The position numbers and the translations under genes were made by a program. The notes under the pieces are model-generated. The model did no database searches, was not told the DNA's origin, and was given only the letters and a program-made list of their open reading frames with translations. A DNA stretch of 64,000 nt from NCBI GenBank assembly GCA_021234155.1, contig JAJEKV010000039.1, positions 3,576,745-3,640,744 of the forward strand. The letters run 5' to 3'. Shown piece by piece: positions 21,950-30,699 of this stretch. Each line of letters starts with the position of its first letter. Position 1 is the first letter of the stretch. The stretch comes from Isoetes taiwanensis (taxonomy: Eukaryota > Streptophyta > Lycopodiopsida > Isoetales > Isoetaceae).

Positions 21950-22615
21950 CTAAGTCCAAGTAATCTTGACCTCACCGAGGTCTTGGTCGAGCCCAAGTGC
22001 GTTCCAAACAGCAGGAGAACCATCGACTACATTGTTCCTGCAGGGATATTGATAACCATGTGCTTTGTCACATCCTGCAGTAGAATCACACTCATCCACC
22101 ACAGTAGCAGTGGTGGAACGCCCATTGCTAGCAGTAATTTTGATAGTTTTGTGGCATCTGTTACCATTGTCATACCAACCAGTAGAAAGGGCAACTACTC
22201 TGGTACTGTCAGAATGGTACTGGTTATCACATTCAGAGGGGTCACCTCCTTCTCCACCCTTTTCAAAGTGGTTGAGGGTGAGGATAGCAGAGGTGCCAGA
22301 GTTGGAGATGGCAGGAGAACACTGATAGAGGGTGTATTTTGTATTGGCCTCGCAGCAGCCATCACAGTTGTAGGATTTTGAATTGTAGAGGGTGCCACTA
22401 GATTGGCAGCCTGAACCTCCAGGCGGAGGAGATGGTGTAGCTTTGCAGATATGGGTGCCCACATCTGGATCATCGTTGCATTTTCCGCTTATGCAAATTA
22501 ATTGGCCGTCGCAGTCGTTGAGGCTGCTGCAGGATTGGCCACAGCCCTTTGCCTTTGCAAACCTTGCACTTCCCATCAACAGTAGAGTGCAGATTATGAA
22601 ATGGCAGGTTGCCAT
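21950..22615 (-). CDS. Kiwellin / ripening-related secreted protein
   Basis: A 221-residue protein with a likely signal peptide (hydrophobic residues about 5-20, cleavage near AKA|KGCGQ). A small cysteine-rich module follows (CGQSCSSLNDCDGQLICISG and KCNDDP), then a short Pro/Ser linker (TPSPPPGGSGC). The C-terminal domain (about 75-221) has a double-psi beta-barrel pattern: [55 protein letters not shown] and the closing VKITWT. This is the kiwellin family of apoplastic plant proteins; some members bind and inhibit secreted fungal chorismate mutase, others are fruit or stress proteins. Length, cysteines and ends are complete, with no intron. The copy at 49,514-50,177 carries two small deletions. 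Confidence 0.93.
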   Translation of the reverse strand: MATCHFIICTLLLMGSARFAKAKGCGQSCSSLNDCDGQLICISGKCNDDPDVGTHICKATPSPPPGGSGCQSSGTLYNSKSYNCDGCCEANTKYTLYQCSPAISNSGTSAILTLNHFEKGGEGGDPSECDNQYHSDSTRVVALSTGWYDNGNRCHKTIKITASNGRSTTATVVDECDSTAGCDKAHGYQYPCRNNVVDGSPAVWNALGLDQDLGEVKITWT

Positions 22616-24060
22616 TGCTCAAAATCTTGCGTTTTGGTTGTGGAGTGCCTGATCATTTTATGTTGAAGTGCCGTGTCAATCCTTCACTTGCTTTCCTTGC
22701 TTCTTCTTAGCAGGAGAAAATCTCCAGGAACGTGTGGACTTTTCTTCTTCTGTAGGCCTACTAAGTCTACACTACTTTTTGAATGTTTTGAAGCTATTAT
22801 TAGAAGGTTATTTGCTATAGGAGCATTATTTGCTATATGGAGCATCGTAAAATGGAGCAAGAAAAGCTTACGCATGTCCATGGCAAATCCGGTTGAAATT
22901 GAGATATCCGCAAAAATTTTCCAGGAAATTTTCTGGTCAAAATATCGGTGGCTGAAATAATTTTGATAGCAAAATTTAACAGAAATATACTTGTTAGCTT
23001 TTTATAGACGAGCTCTCTTTGCCTTTAATGGAAATCCATGTTCATCTTTTTTCAACCAAGGGCTCAATGAATACAAATTTTCTCGCCCAATCATCTTGAA
23101 ATTCTCTTCCACTAATTCACTGATTGAATTCCTTTGACTTCCTTTTTTTTCGTTTATGACCAGAACTATTTCCATTATTATTTGAAGCCCCCGATCGATT
23201 TGCATTTGCGCCAAAGTGGCCATTGATTACTACTTTGCCCATCCCCTGCTACGTAAACCTCATCCAAAAGTATGACATGTGGTTGTCCCGCTCAAAGAAG
23301 GATCATTTTGTTGCTCATTGATGCTGAACCCGACCACATCTTTAAAATCTTTAAAGGAAGGCTTAAAAAATGACAAAATCCCTTGCCTTGTCATATTGGA
23401 ATGTCTAGAACATGGAATTCTGCAAGAAAAATCTTAACTTAGAATTGCAAAGAACGTGGCTTTAGATCTGCAAAAAGAACAAGTATTTATCAGGCCATTG
23501 TATGCATGGATTCTTAGTGGAGAAATCTCTTTCACATGCTAGCTAGAGCAAGGTTTATGATAAAAAAAAAAAATAGAAAAAATACATAGCTAAAATAAGG
23601 TACAGTTTCTCTAAAATGTAAGAAATCAATTGCCTCATAAACAAATCAAGAGGACAACCACAGTATTCTGATAACATGAATAAGCAAACTAAGTATAACT
23701 ACTCTACACCATACCTCATAGCCTTAATCCGACTGTAAATCTCAATAGCTCCATGCTAAGGGATAAATAACACGAAGCAACACATTATGGTAGGCAAGCA
23801 CAAACCGATTTGATTTCAAGCATCTTTTTAAGATTTATTGATGGAGAGCTATATGTCGGGGTTATTACTGATATTATTGATGTGGAAATGATTCAAGCGA
23901 ACCAGAAGGAGAACAGGCGAAAATGGTTCAAGCCTCTGTACCGTGGAAGAAATCAAACAGTGTGACTACATCCTTCCGATTTTTTTGGAAGTCGATGCCA
24001 CGCATGTCTTAATAGATGTGAGTCAACCATATATGTATCCACAACAAGTTCAACAAGTAT
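22616..24060. other. Intergenic upstream of kiwellin, no recognised gene
   Basis: Contains the kiwellin promoter side without a TATA element I can defend. A 73-codon minus-strand frame at 23,002-23,223 (ISELVEENFKMIGRENLYSL) looks protein-like but is unassigned. In the duplicate, 22,825-23,005 is replaced by a shorter, rearranged version at about 50,385-50,475, the largest local structural difference between the copies. Confidence 0.45.
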
Positions 24061-24075
24061 TTTTCCAATACCATC

Positions 24076-24363
24076 CTTGAGAAAGAAGGGGAGGAGCATG
24101 AGGAAGATACAGAGCATGAGCAACAATTGGAATTTGTGGAGCCACAAAATGTAGGAGATTATGAAGCTCAAGGGGAAACGTCTAATGAAGCATTGAAATC
24201 ACCAATGCACTTCCCATAAATGGCATTTGAAGATTATATTGAAGAGGAGGAAGATGTCGAGCTTCAAATGCCAATATGCGGCGAAGGTTGCTAACTAGAT
24301 GATGATGAGTGGAATGACATTCAACATGATTTCTTGGATGAGGATTTCATGTCAAATGGATAG
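24076..24363 (+). pseudogene. Acidic ORF fragment, possibly a transposase tail
   Basis: Two adjoining in-frame pieces separated by stops. The first reads LEKEGEEHEEDTEHEQQLEF and continues to MHFP; the second begins MAFEDYIEEEEDVELQMPI and, after a stop, reads DDDEWNDIQHDFLDEDFMSN. Glu/Asp-rich C-terminal tails like this are common in plant transposon proteins, but no catalytic domain is preserved nearby. Its position just upstream of the 12-bp-period array suggests both belong to one decayed DNA transposon (inference). The duplicate lies at about 51,538-51,825. Confidence 0.4.
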
Positions 24364-24774
24364 AAATCATATTTCAATTTGTTGTGTTCAGTATAATTTT
24401 TTTATATTTATACATCTTGTTTGAAGCATGTATTTTCTTGTGCTCGTATGATGTATACTATTGATTGCTTTCGAGTTTGAAGTTACATGATATGAGAAAC
24501 AATTTGTAGTAAACAAAATCTAAACAAATACAAACTTTACCACCAACCCTTTTTCCGCTTTGCAATGGAGGGCCTCGAATGTATTGGTGAAACATGACTT
24601 CCCAATTATAAAACATTTGACATCAATTTATAGGGGTATGCTATTGGATAAACGAAAACTTATAGATGCTTAATAGATCATTTACGTAGACTCTTGAATG
24701 ACCAATGCTATAGCAACTACAATATATATCATGCATGACGATTCTATTGAGGAATACAGGAATAGACAGATCAC

Positions 24775-24965
24775 TAGTCAGCTTATTAGTCATACCTTTA
24801 GTCAGAGTATTAGTCAGAGCATGTGTCAACCAATTAGTCAGAAGCATAGTCAGAGTATTAGTCAACTTATTAGTCACATTATTAGTCAAAAAAATCGCAA
24901 GATGTAATTAGTCAGACTTATCGACAGATTAATAGTCACGTCATTAGTCAAGTTTTTAGTCAAAT
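24775..24965. repeat. 12-bp-period array of TTAGTCA motifs
   Basis: AGTCA recurs at an exact 12-nt spacing for at least eight units (about 24,801-24,893), with TATT or similar before each AGTCA. The array decays into looser AGTCA/GTCAAA repeats as far as about 25,110. Because 12 is a multiple of three, both strands stay open (plus-strand frame with SQSISQ/LISHIISQ repeats, minus-strand frame with TNxLT repeats), but the frame is a by-product. The same array is at 52,237-52,428. It could be the subterminal binding-site array of a DNA transposon. Confidence 0.8.
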
Positions 24966-25110
24966 GACACGTCCCACAAACGCCGATGTAACATCATAGA
25001 CTTAATCGTCGGTTTTTTAGTCAAAATTTTTGTCAAATGGAAATGTCAGTTTTGTTGGTCAGGCCTAGGCGCCATCGTCAAATATACATTTGGCAACTTG
25101 GTTGGACCCT

Positions 25111-25797
25111 CTGACGGTTTCGCTAATGTCTAATAGTCATCCTCTTGTACTAACACTACTGTCTTGTAGTTAATTAATTTGACAACAAATGGCCACTTGG
25201 AATCTAGTGGTACAATGGTGACAATTTAGCATAGTTAACAAAATCCCATTTTTATTATCTCAAGATCTAGTACATTTTAAAATCGTCATTATATGGCTAA
25301 TTGAGATCCAAAATATGTAAAATATGCTTAGCATCTTCAAATACCAATTTCTTTCTTGAAAACCCTACTATCAAAATATGAACAATACAAAAATGCACTA
25401 AAAACCTAAGAAAAGTCATGAATACATAAAGATCTAAGTTGCTTCCAAACCATTAAACAAACCATACTTCCTAAAATCCCCTTCATATTCCCCTCAGATC
25501 CCCCTTTTGTCTGGATGAATATTCAAACTAGAGGTGTCTTCGGGCATTGAGAGTTGTTAGACGGGTATATAAGAAAATTGTGCCTCTTACTAGACCTTAG
25601 ATAGCGATCCTCATTTGTGGGGTAAGGTCCCACAAAATAGAGTATACCTATAACAAAGTAGGTGAAATACTATAAGGTTTGAGACAAATATATTTAACGA
25701 TATATATTTTTACATGTAGTATACAATTGAAGGAAAAGCCTCTTGATGCCTTACGTCGCCCCGTGTTTGATTATTCACCAAAGGTAGTTTTCGACGA
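25111..25797. other. Non-coding, nothing recognised
   Basis: AT-rich sequence without frames or repeats of note. It lies between the 12-bp array and the 3' end of the ORF1-type retroelement. Confidence 0.45.
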
Positions 25798-25958
25798 AAT
25801 TTAATGAGATAAGATAAGATAGATATTGTCCCGTCCATGAGAACCCAATCGGGTTATGGGACCCAATATGAACGAAGGGCATAGCCCGAACTAGAGCGAG
25901 GGACAAAGCCCCCTCACATGTACAAAATAAACAAAAAAAGATCATGAATATAAACATA
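25798..25958 (-). mobile_element. Retroelement 3' end with (ATCTT) tail, minus strand
   Basis: On the minus strand this reads GGGGGCTTTGTCCC, GGGCTATGCCC and CCCATAACCCGATTGGGTT (three short stem-loops), then GGACGGGACAATATC and about three ATCTT units. It aligns with 9535-9709. It follows the ORF1p-like frame by a few tens of bases, so it is probably that element's 3' UTR and tail. Confidence 0.65.
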
Positions 25959-26405
25959 CTAAATATAGCCCAACCAAGGGTTCAAGGGCCAAGTGTCTCG
26001 AATGATCGCACTGCCACCCCTATAAACTGCATATTTTTGCTGTAACCGTGCCTCCCTGACTTTACAGAGCTCTTCGTGTCGTCTAGACAATTGCACTGGG
26101 GAAAGATCCTCTTGTACTGAATGGGGAGTACCCCTTAGGTGGCTACCATGTTGCAGGATGTGCAATCTGTCCTGTGCTGCACAAAATTGGACCAGGATAT
26201 GACAAGGTCGATCAGGCCTGTGAGCTCTTACCCAGGTAGCTGTAATTATGCCAGTACTACGGGCCTGCATTACATCGGTGAAGAAGTGCTCAACTTCCTC
26301 AAGCGACGAGCAATCCTTGTTTTCAGGTACACCTGCTATTCGTAAATTCAGGGCCCTATCTGCATTTTCCTTATGTATCTATTCTATCCCACGTTGCTGT
26401 ATGGG
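25959..26405 (-). pseudogene. L1 ORF1p-like (Transposase_22 type) fragment
   Basis: Read on the minus strand from the copia LTR boundary, the frame gives EPIQQRGIE, a stop, then ADRALNLRIAGVPENKD, EEVEHFFTDVMQARSTG, WVRAHRPDRPCHILVQF and DLSPVQLSRRHEELCKVREA, ending in a stop at 25,959. The order NLRI-GVPE, RPxHILVxF and DLS-xxxxxRR matches the RRM and C-terminal domains of L1 ORF1 RNA-binding proteins, which coat the element's RNA as trimers. No reverse transcriptase follows; the 3' tail comes directly after. The 5' part is cut by the copia insertion. The copy at about 53,420-53,875 is degraded at CAG/CTG/CG sites. Confidence 0.7.
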
Positions 26406-26408
26406 TTC

Positions 26409-26758
26409 TGATAGAACTAGTGCAAAATCAGCACAAACCCCGCAAGATCGACTCAAGAGATAGAATAGAAGAACAAGAATAACTCTATTGAGAAAAGCAA
26501 TAGGAAATACAATCTCTACTTCTGAGCATTGCATAGTACATAACATACAATCAATATATACAACCAGTGAGACTAAGAATAGTAGTCTACCGTTTAACCA
26601 CCGTCCATTTATTACGGCACTGATTTAGGGTTGGTGGTCAGTGCTGACAAAGTGCTGCCTTCTGTAAATTTCAGCACCTTCTCAGCACCAGTTTGCTAAG
26701 TGCCGAACCACTGCTGTTTCAGCACATTATGCTTAGTCAGCATATTTATATTCCAACA
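26409..26758 (-). mobile_element. Copia 3' LTR
   Basis: About 350 bp. On the minus strand it begins TGTTGGAATATAAATATGC and ends in CTATCA, i.e. TG...CA. It is preceded by the purine-rich AAGAGAGAG primer tract (26,759-26,767) just after the RNase H frame. No second LTR is seen at the other end of the element. Confidence 0.75.
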
Positions 26759-26794
26759 CTCTCTCTTAAATGTTGCTGACTAAGCAGAAGAAAA

Positions 26795-27229
26795 TCAGCT
26801 CAAACTAAGGTAATCCTCTCTCTTCAGCAGCAATTTCTTCATGCCCAAGCTCTCCTTCACATTGACGAACTTAGATCCAACTAATGGTTTGGTAAAGCCA
26901 TCAGCAAACTGATCCTGTGAGGAGCAATGAACAAGTTGAGAAGATCCCATTTGGATCTGCTCATGGACAAAACACAAATGGGTGTCAAGGTGTTTTGCCT
27001 TTGGGTGGTACTTAGCATTCTTGGCAAGATGGATGGTACTTGTGTTGTTACACAACATAACAGCTGAGGATGGAGGTACCTGCAGATCTGTCCACAAATG
27101 TTTAAGCCACAACAATTCCTGCATCCCAACACTGAATGCTTTGAATTCTGCCTTCGTGGTGCTGACTGACACTGTAGACTGTCTTTTGGACAACCATGTC
27201 AGCACGTTAGGCCCTATGAACATGACCAT
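26795..27229 (-). pseudogene. Copia RNase H domain
   Basis: Reads WLSKRQSTVSVSTTKAEFKA, LLWLKHLWTDLQV, CNNTSTIHLAKN and KHLDTHLCFVHEQI, ending in the typical QFADGFTKPL motif. This is the complete C-terminal half of the copia RNase H. The usual SSTEAEY/F block appears as STTKAEF and the acidic D-N-S site as CNNTS, so catalytic residues may be altered. It is out of frame with the reverse transcriptase piece upstream. Confidence 0.85.
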
Positions 27230-27292
27230 CCCTGTTGTGGACCTCCTCCTATCATGACAGTTAGTATGATCTGCATCAACAAAGACTTTCAG

Positions 27293-27733
27293 CTATAAAT
27301 CAGAGGACCTCTGATAAAAGAGACCTTCCTGTGAAGTCCCCTTCAGATATGCTAGCAGTCTTTTAGCAGCCTTCCAGTGTGACTGCCTGGGATTGTTCAT
27401 AATTCTGCTCAGGACTCCCACAGCAAAAGAGATACCAGGTCTAGTGACTGTGAGATATATCAACGCCCCTACCAAGCTTTGATAGAGTGTGGGATCACAC
27501 TCCTCACCATCGAAATCAAGCTCAAGCCTTGTGCCTGGATCAAAAGGACTTGCCACAGCCTTGCAATCTTGCATGCGATACTGCTGTAACATTTCTTTGA
27601 TATATTTCTGCTGAGAAAGATAGATGCCATCTGAGTGCTGCCACACTTCTACACTTAAACAGGAATGCATAAGGCCAAGGTCAGTCATCTCGAAGGACGA
27701 AGATAACTTCAACTTCAATGTAGAAATCAGCAC
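27293..27733 (-). pseudogene. Copia reverse transcriptase, C-terminal part
   Basis: Contains LKLSSSFEMTDLGLMHSCLS, ISLSQQKYIKEMLQ-like sequence, QSLVGALIYLTVTRPGISFA and WKAAKRLLAYLKGTSQEGLF. These are the thumb and connection blocks of copia polymerases. It is separated from the main polymerase piece by a frameshift near 27,730. Confidence 0.85.
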
Positions 27734-28857
27734 ATCAGCATCTCCTTGATGATCAAATCATCAACATACAAAACCACAATGCACATTCGGCATTCATGTG
27801 ATTTGTAATAAAGATTGGGGTCTGCTGCACTTTTGCTGAACCCTTGCTCAAGAAAGAAAGCATTATTTTTCGCATGCCAACATGTTGGAGCCTGCTTCAA
27901 GCTATAAATGCTTTTCTTCAAATGACAAACCAACTGCTCCTTCCCTTGAACAACAAATCCTGGAGGTTGATTCATATAGACCTCTTCCTCCAAATCACCA
28001 TTCAAAAAAGCAGACTTAATGTCCATTTGAAACATTAACCAATCTTTCATTGCAACAAGAGCTATAACTGATCTGATAGTGGACATTCTGGCTACAGGAG
28101 CAAAGACTTCATCATAATCTAAGCCTTTTTTTTGTGCAAAACCCTTGGCTACAAGTCTAGCTTTGTGCTTTGACACTGTCCCATCAGCATGAAATTTGGT
28201 TTTAAACACCCACTTATAGCCAGTAACTTGCTTATCAGCTGGAAGTTTAACCAATTTCCATGTGCCTTGCTTCAGCGATTGAAAGTATTCTTCTTCCATT
28301 GCATGTTGCCACTGCGGATCACTAGCTGCTTCATGAAAGGTGTGTGGATCAACATGATCCTGGACCTTTGCCATTAAGGCAAGGTTACATGATCTATTAG
28401 ACTTCTCCTGTTTCTCCATCATACGTGCTGATCTCCTAAGTTCAACAACAGGTACAACAGGTGTTGCATCCTTGAGACGTGCTGATCTCCTAGGTTCAAC
28501 AATAGGAGGTATAGCAGGTGCTACAATAGGTGCTATAACAGGTGCTGGATCAGGTGCTACAGTACCTTCATGTGTCCTGGACTCCCTCTGAAAGCAAACA
28601 ACTTGCTCATGGACCATTGGACGAGTGGGATTGGGATCATCCCGTGCCACTACTTCAGGCAAATGTGAGTTCACTGGAGAAACCACTAGAGAGGTAGAGA
28701 AAGGTCTACCAGCAGCTGCTATCAGATCTCCAACATCCAAGCTGCTGTCATTGTAAACTGCAGGAGAATCACTGGAAAATATACCATCATACACAGCATC
28801 TTTAACGAACTGAACTGACCTGCTTACAATAACCTGCTTCTTGGAAGGATCATACAA
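27727..28857 (-). pseudogene. Copia integrase C-terminus and reverse transcriptase
   Basis: 376 codons. After YDPSKKQVIVSRSVQFVKDA (integrase C-terminal region) and a variable linker, the reverse transcriptase begins with YKWVFKTKFHADGTVSKHKA, then DYDEVFAPVARMSTIRSVIA, MKDWLMFQMDIKSAFLNGD, EVYMNQPPGF, KKSIYSLKQAP and the catalytic VLYVDDLII. Key aspartates are present. The frame breaks just after YVDDLII. Confidence 0.9.
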
Positions 28858-28869
28858 CTTGTAACCTTT

Positions 28870-29259
28870 CTAATTTTCTGGATACCCAATGAAGATGGCT
28901 TTGACAGCTCTGTCATGCAACTTCTCATACTTTCTCAGCTTCTCAGCAGGTATGGAAGCATAAGCCAAGCATCCAAACATCCTCAAATGAGACACATCTA
29001 GTTTCATTCTCCAAAATGCTTCATAAGGAGTCACATCCTGGAATGCCTTAGTAGGCGACCTAATTGCCAAATATGCTGTTGTCACTACTGCCTCTCCCCA
29101 AAAAGATTCAGGCAGTTGCTTGTGACTCATCATAGATCTTGCCAAATCAAGCAAAGATCTATTCCTTCTTTCAGCTACACCATTTTGTGGATGAGCATAA
29201 GGAATGATTAACTGTCTTTCAATACCTTCTTCCAGAAATATATTCACCTCCATTGTCAC
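28870..29259 (-). pseudogene. Copia integrase core, second half
   Basis: Contains IPYAHPQNGVAERRNRSLLD (with the catalytic Glu of the D,D-35-E core), SFWGEAVVTTAYLAIRSPT, PYEAFW and LRMFGCLAYASIP, ending FIGYPEN at a TAG. The next codons (KGYKLYDPSKK) continue in the following piece, so a single nonsense codon separates them. Confidence 0.88.
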
Positions 29260-29440
29260 TTCTCAACTTTTCTATTACTAACCCTGTCTGCTTTTCGACT
29301 GCTGCTTTGAAGGCCTTGAACTTGCCAATCACCTCAGATTTGCAGTGCAAAGTATACATCCAAGTGTACCTACTGAAATCATCAATCAGGGTCAAGAAAT
29401 ACCTCTTTCCACCTAGTGAAACATCAGGCATATAGCACAA
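29219..29440 (-). pseudogene. Copia integrase core, first half
   Basis: Reads KRYFLTLIDDFSRYTWMYTL and LRSDNGGEYISG, supplying the first two catalytic aspartates. A frameshift at about 29,225-29,260 divides it from the second half. Confidence 0.88.
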
Positions 29441-29515
29441 ATCAGAATGCAGCAGCTCAAGAGGTTGAGTTGCTCGATGAATAGCCTGCTGTGGAAAAGG
29501 CTGTTGAGGTTGCTT

Positions 29516-30693
29516 TCAGAGATGGCATGCAGCACACTCAAGCTTGACACATTTCAGAGAGGGAATACATGTAACCATCTTGTTTTTGTACAAAGCATGT
29601 ACAGCAGTGCCTCCAACATGAACAAAATGAGCATGCCACAGATGCTCAGCAGTCAAACCAGCACATACAAGACCATGTTCGGTCTTATGAACTGAACCAT
29701 CAAAGACATACAAGCCATTCTGCAGCGTCCACTGTGCCATGGACTGCAAACTTTTCAAGTCAATTCCTTCAAGTGGATTCCTGCCCAGTAGATAGGCTTT
29801 GCCATTTTCGAGAACAATGTGATGGTCTGCTTTATCAAATTCAGCAGCAGACATGATATTAGACTGTAATCTGGGAGCAAACATGACATTCCTCACCTTA
29901 CTAACTACATCATGTCCATGCAATTGAAAAGCTACAATCCCCTTTCCTGTGATAGGAAGAGAATATCCATCACCCATCTTCACATCACCTCCAGATCGAG
30001 GTTCAAGTTCAGAAAACACATCTGAATCTCTAGTAAGATGAACCGTGGCCCCTGAGTCCAAAATCCAGTCCTTATGTAAGGTGCTGGCCGCTGCTGCAAG
30101 ATTCAGATATTCAGCATCAAAAGTGGCACACACAGTAGCACTTGTCTCTTCCTTAGAGTTGACTGTTATGCTTCTTATGTCATTATCCTTTGAGCTTTTC
30201 TTCTCCTTCTTACAATTCGAACTGTAGTGACCCTTTTCACCACAATTCCAGCACTTGAACTCCTTGGATTTCTTACCATCAGACTTCACATTTTTTGACT
30301 TCCTAGAGTCTTTGCTATCAGCAAACATCTTCTTGGTGTCAGTCCGAGAAGTAGACACAAAATTAGCATGGTCTACTCTCCCATCCCTTTGCTTCTGGTC
30401 CAACTCCTCTTGTTGCAGTAGAATGATTACTTTGGCTATATCAATCTTCTCCTTGTATCTGATCTTTGAGGAGATAATATCATAGGAAGCAGGAAGACCA
30501 ACCAAGATATCTTGAATCAGCTATTTTTCAGACAGCATCCACCAGCAGCCATGTAATCCAAGCGCCATTGCTTCATCTGAGTAAGGTATGCTGTGACAGA
30601 TTTGAAATCACCTAATTGGGCATGTCTCATTTTGTTCTGGATCAGCATTTGAGTAGCCATACTCTTGCTATCAAGAGACTTCTCCAAATGAGA
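29516..30693 (-). pseudogene. Copia gag, zinc knuckle and protease
   Basis: The main frame (29,516-30,505) holds the C-terminal gag, one CCHC knuckle (CWNCGEKGHYSSNC), the aspartic protease start WILDSGATVHLT with the DSG triad, MGDGYSLPITGKG, and the pre-integrase LWHAHFVHVGG...CAACHL zinc-binding region. A stop splits off the more N-terminal gag piece (about 30,510-30,693: MATQMLIQNKMRHAQLGDFK), after which homology ends abruptly. Confidence 0.88.
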
Positions 30694-30699
30694 CCCAAT

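Noticed and set aside
21983-22652. Plus-strand frames opposite kiwellin
   Set aside because: Antisense shadows. The minus frame has a signal peptide, cysteine pattern and complete kiwellin domains.
24698-24907. Repeat protein with SQSI/LISH tetrapeptides
   Set aside because: A 12-bp DNA repeat keeps both strands open, and the frame has no independent support.
24775-24965. CRISPR-like array
   Set aside because: Units are 12 bp without unique spacers, and the window is plant nuclear DNA.
25150-25185. CACTACTG as the end of a CACTA transposon
   Set aside because: No matching TAGTG terminus, inverted repeat or 3-bp target duplication could be located. The motif is too short to claim.
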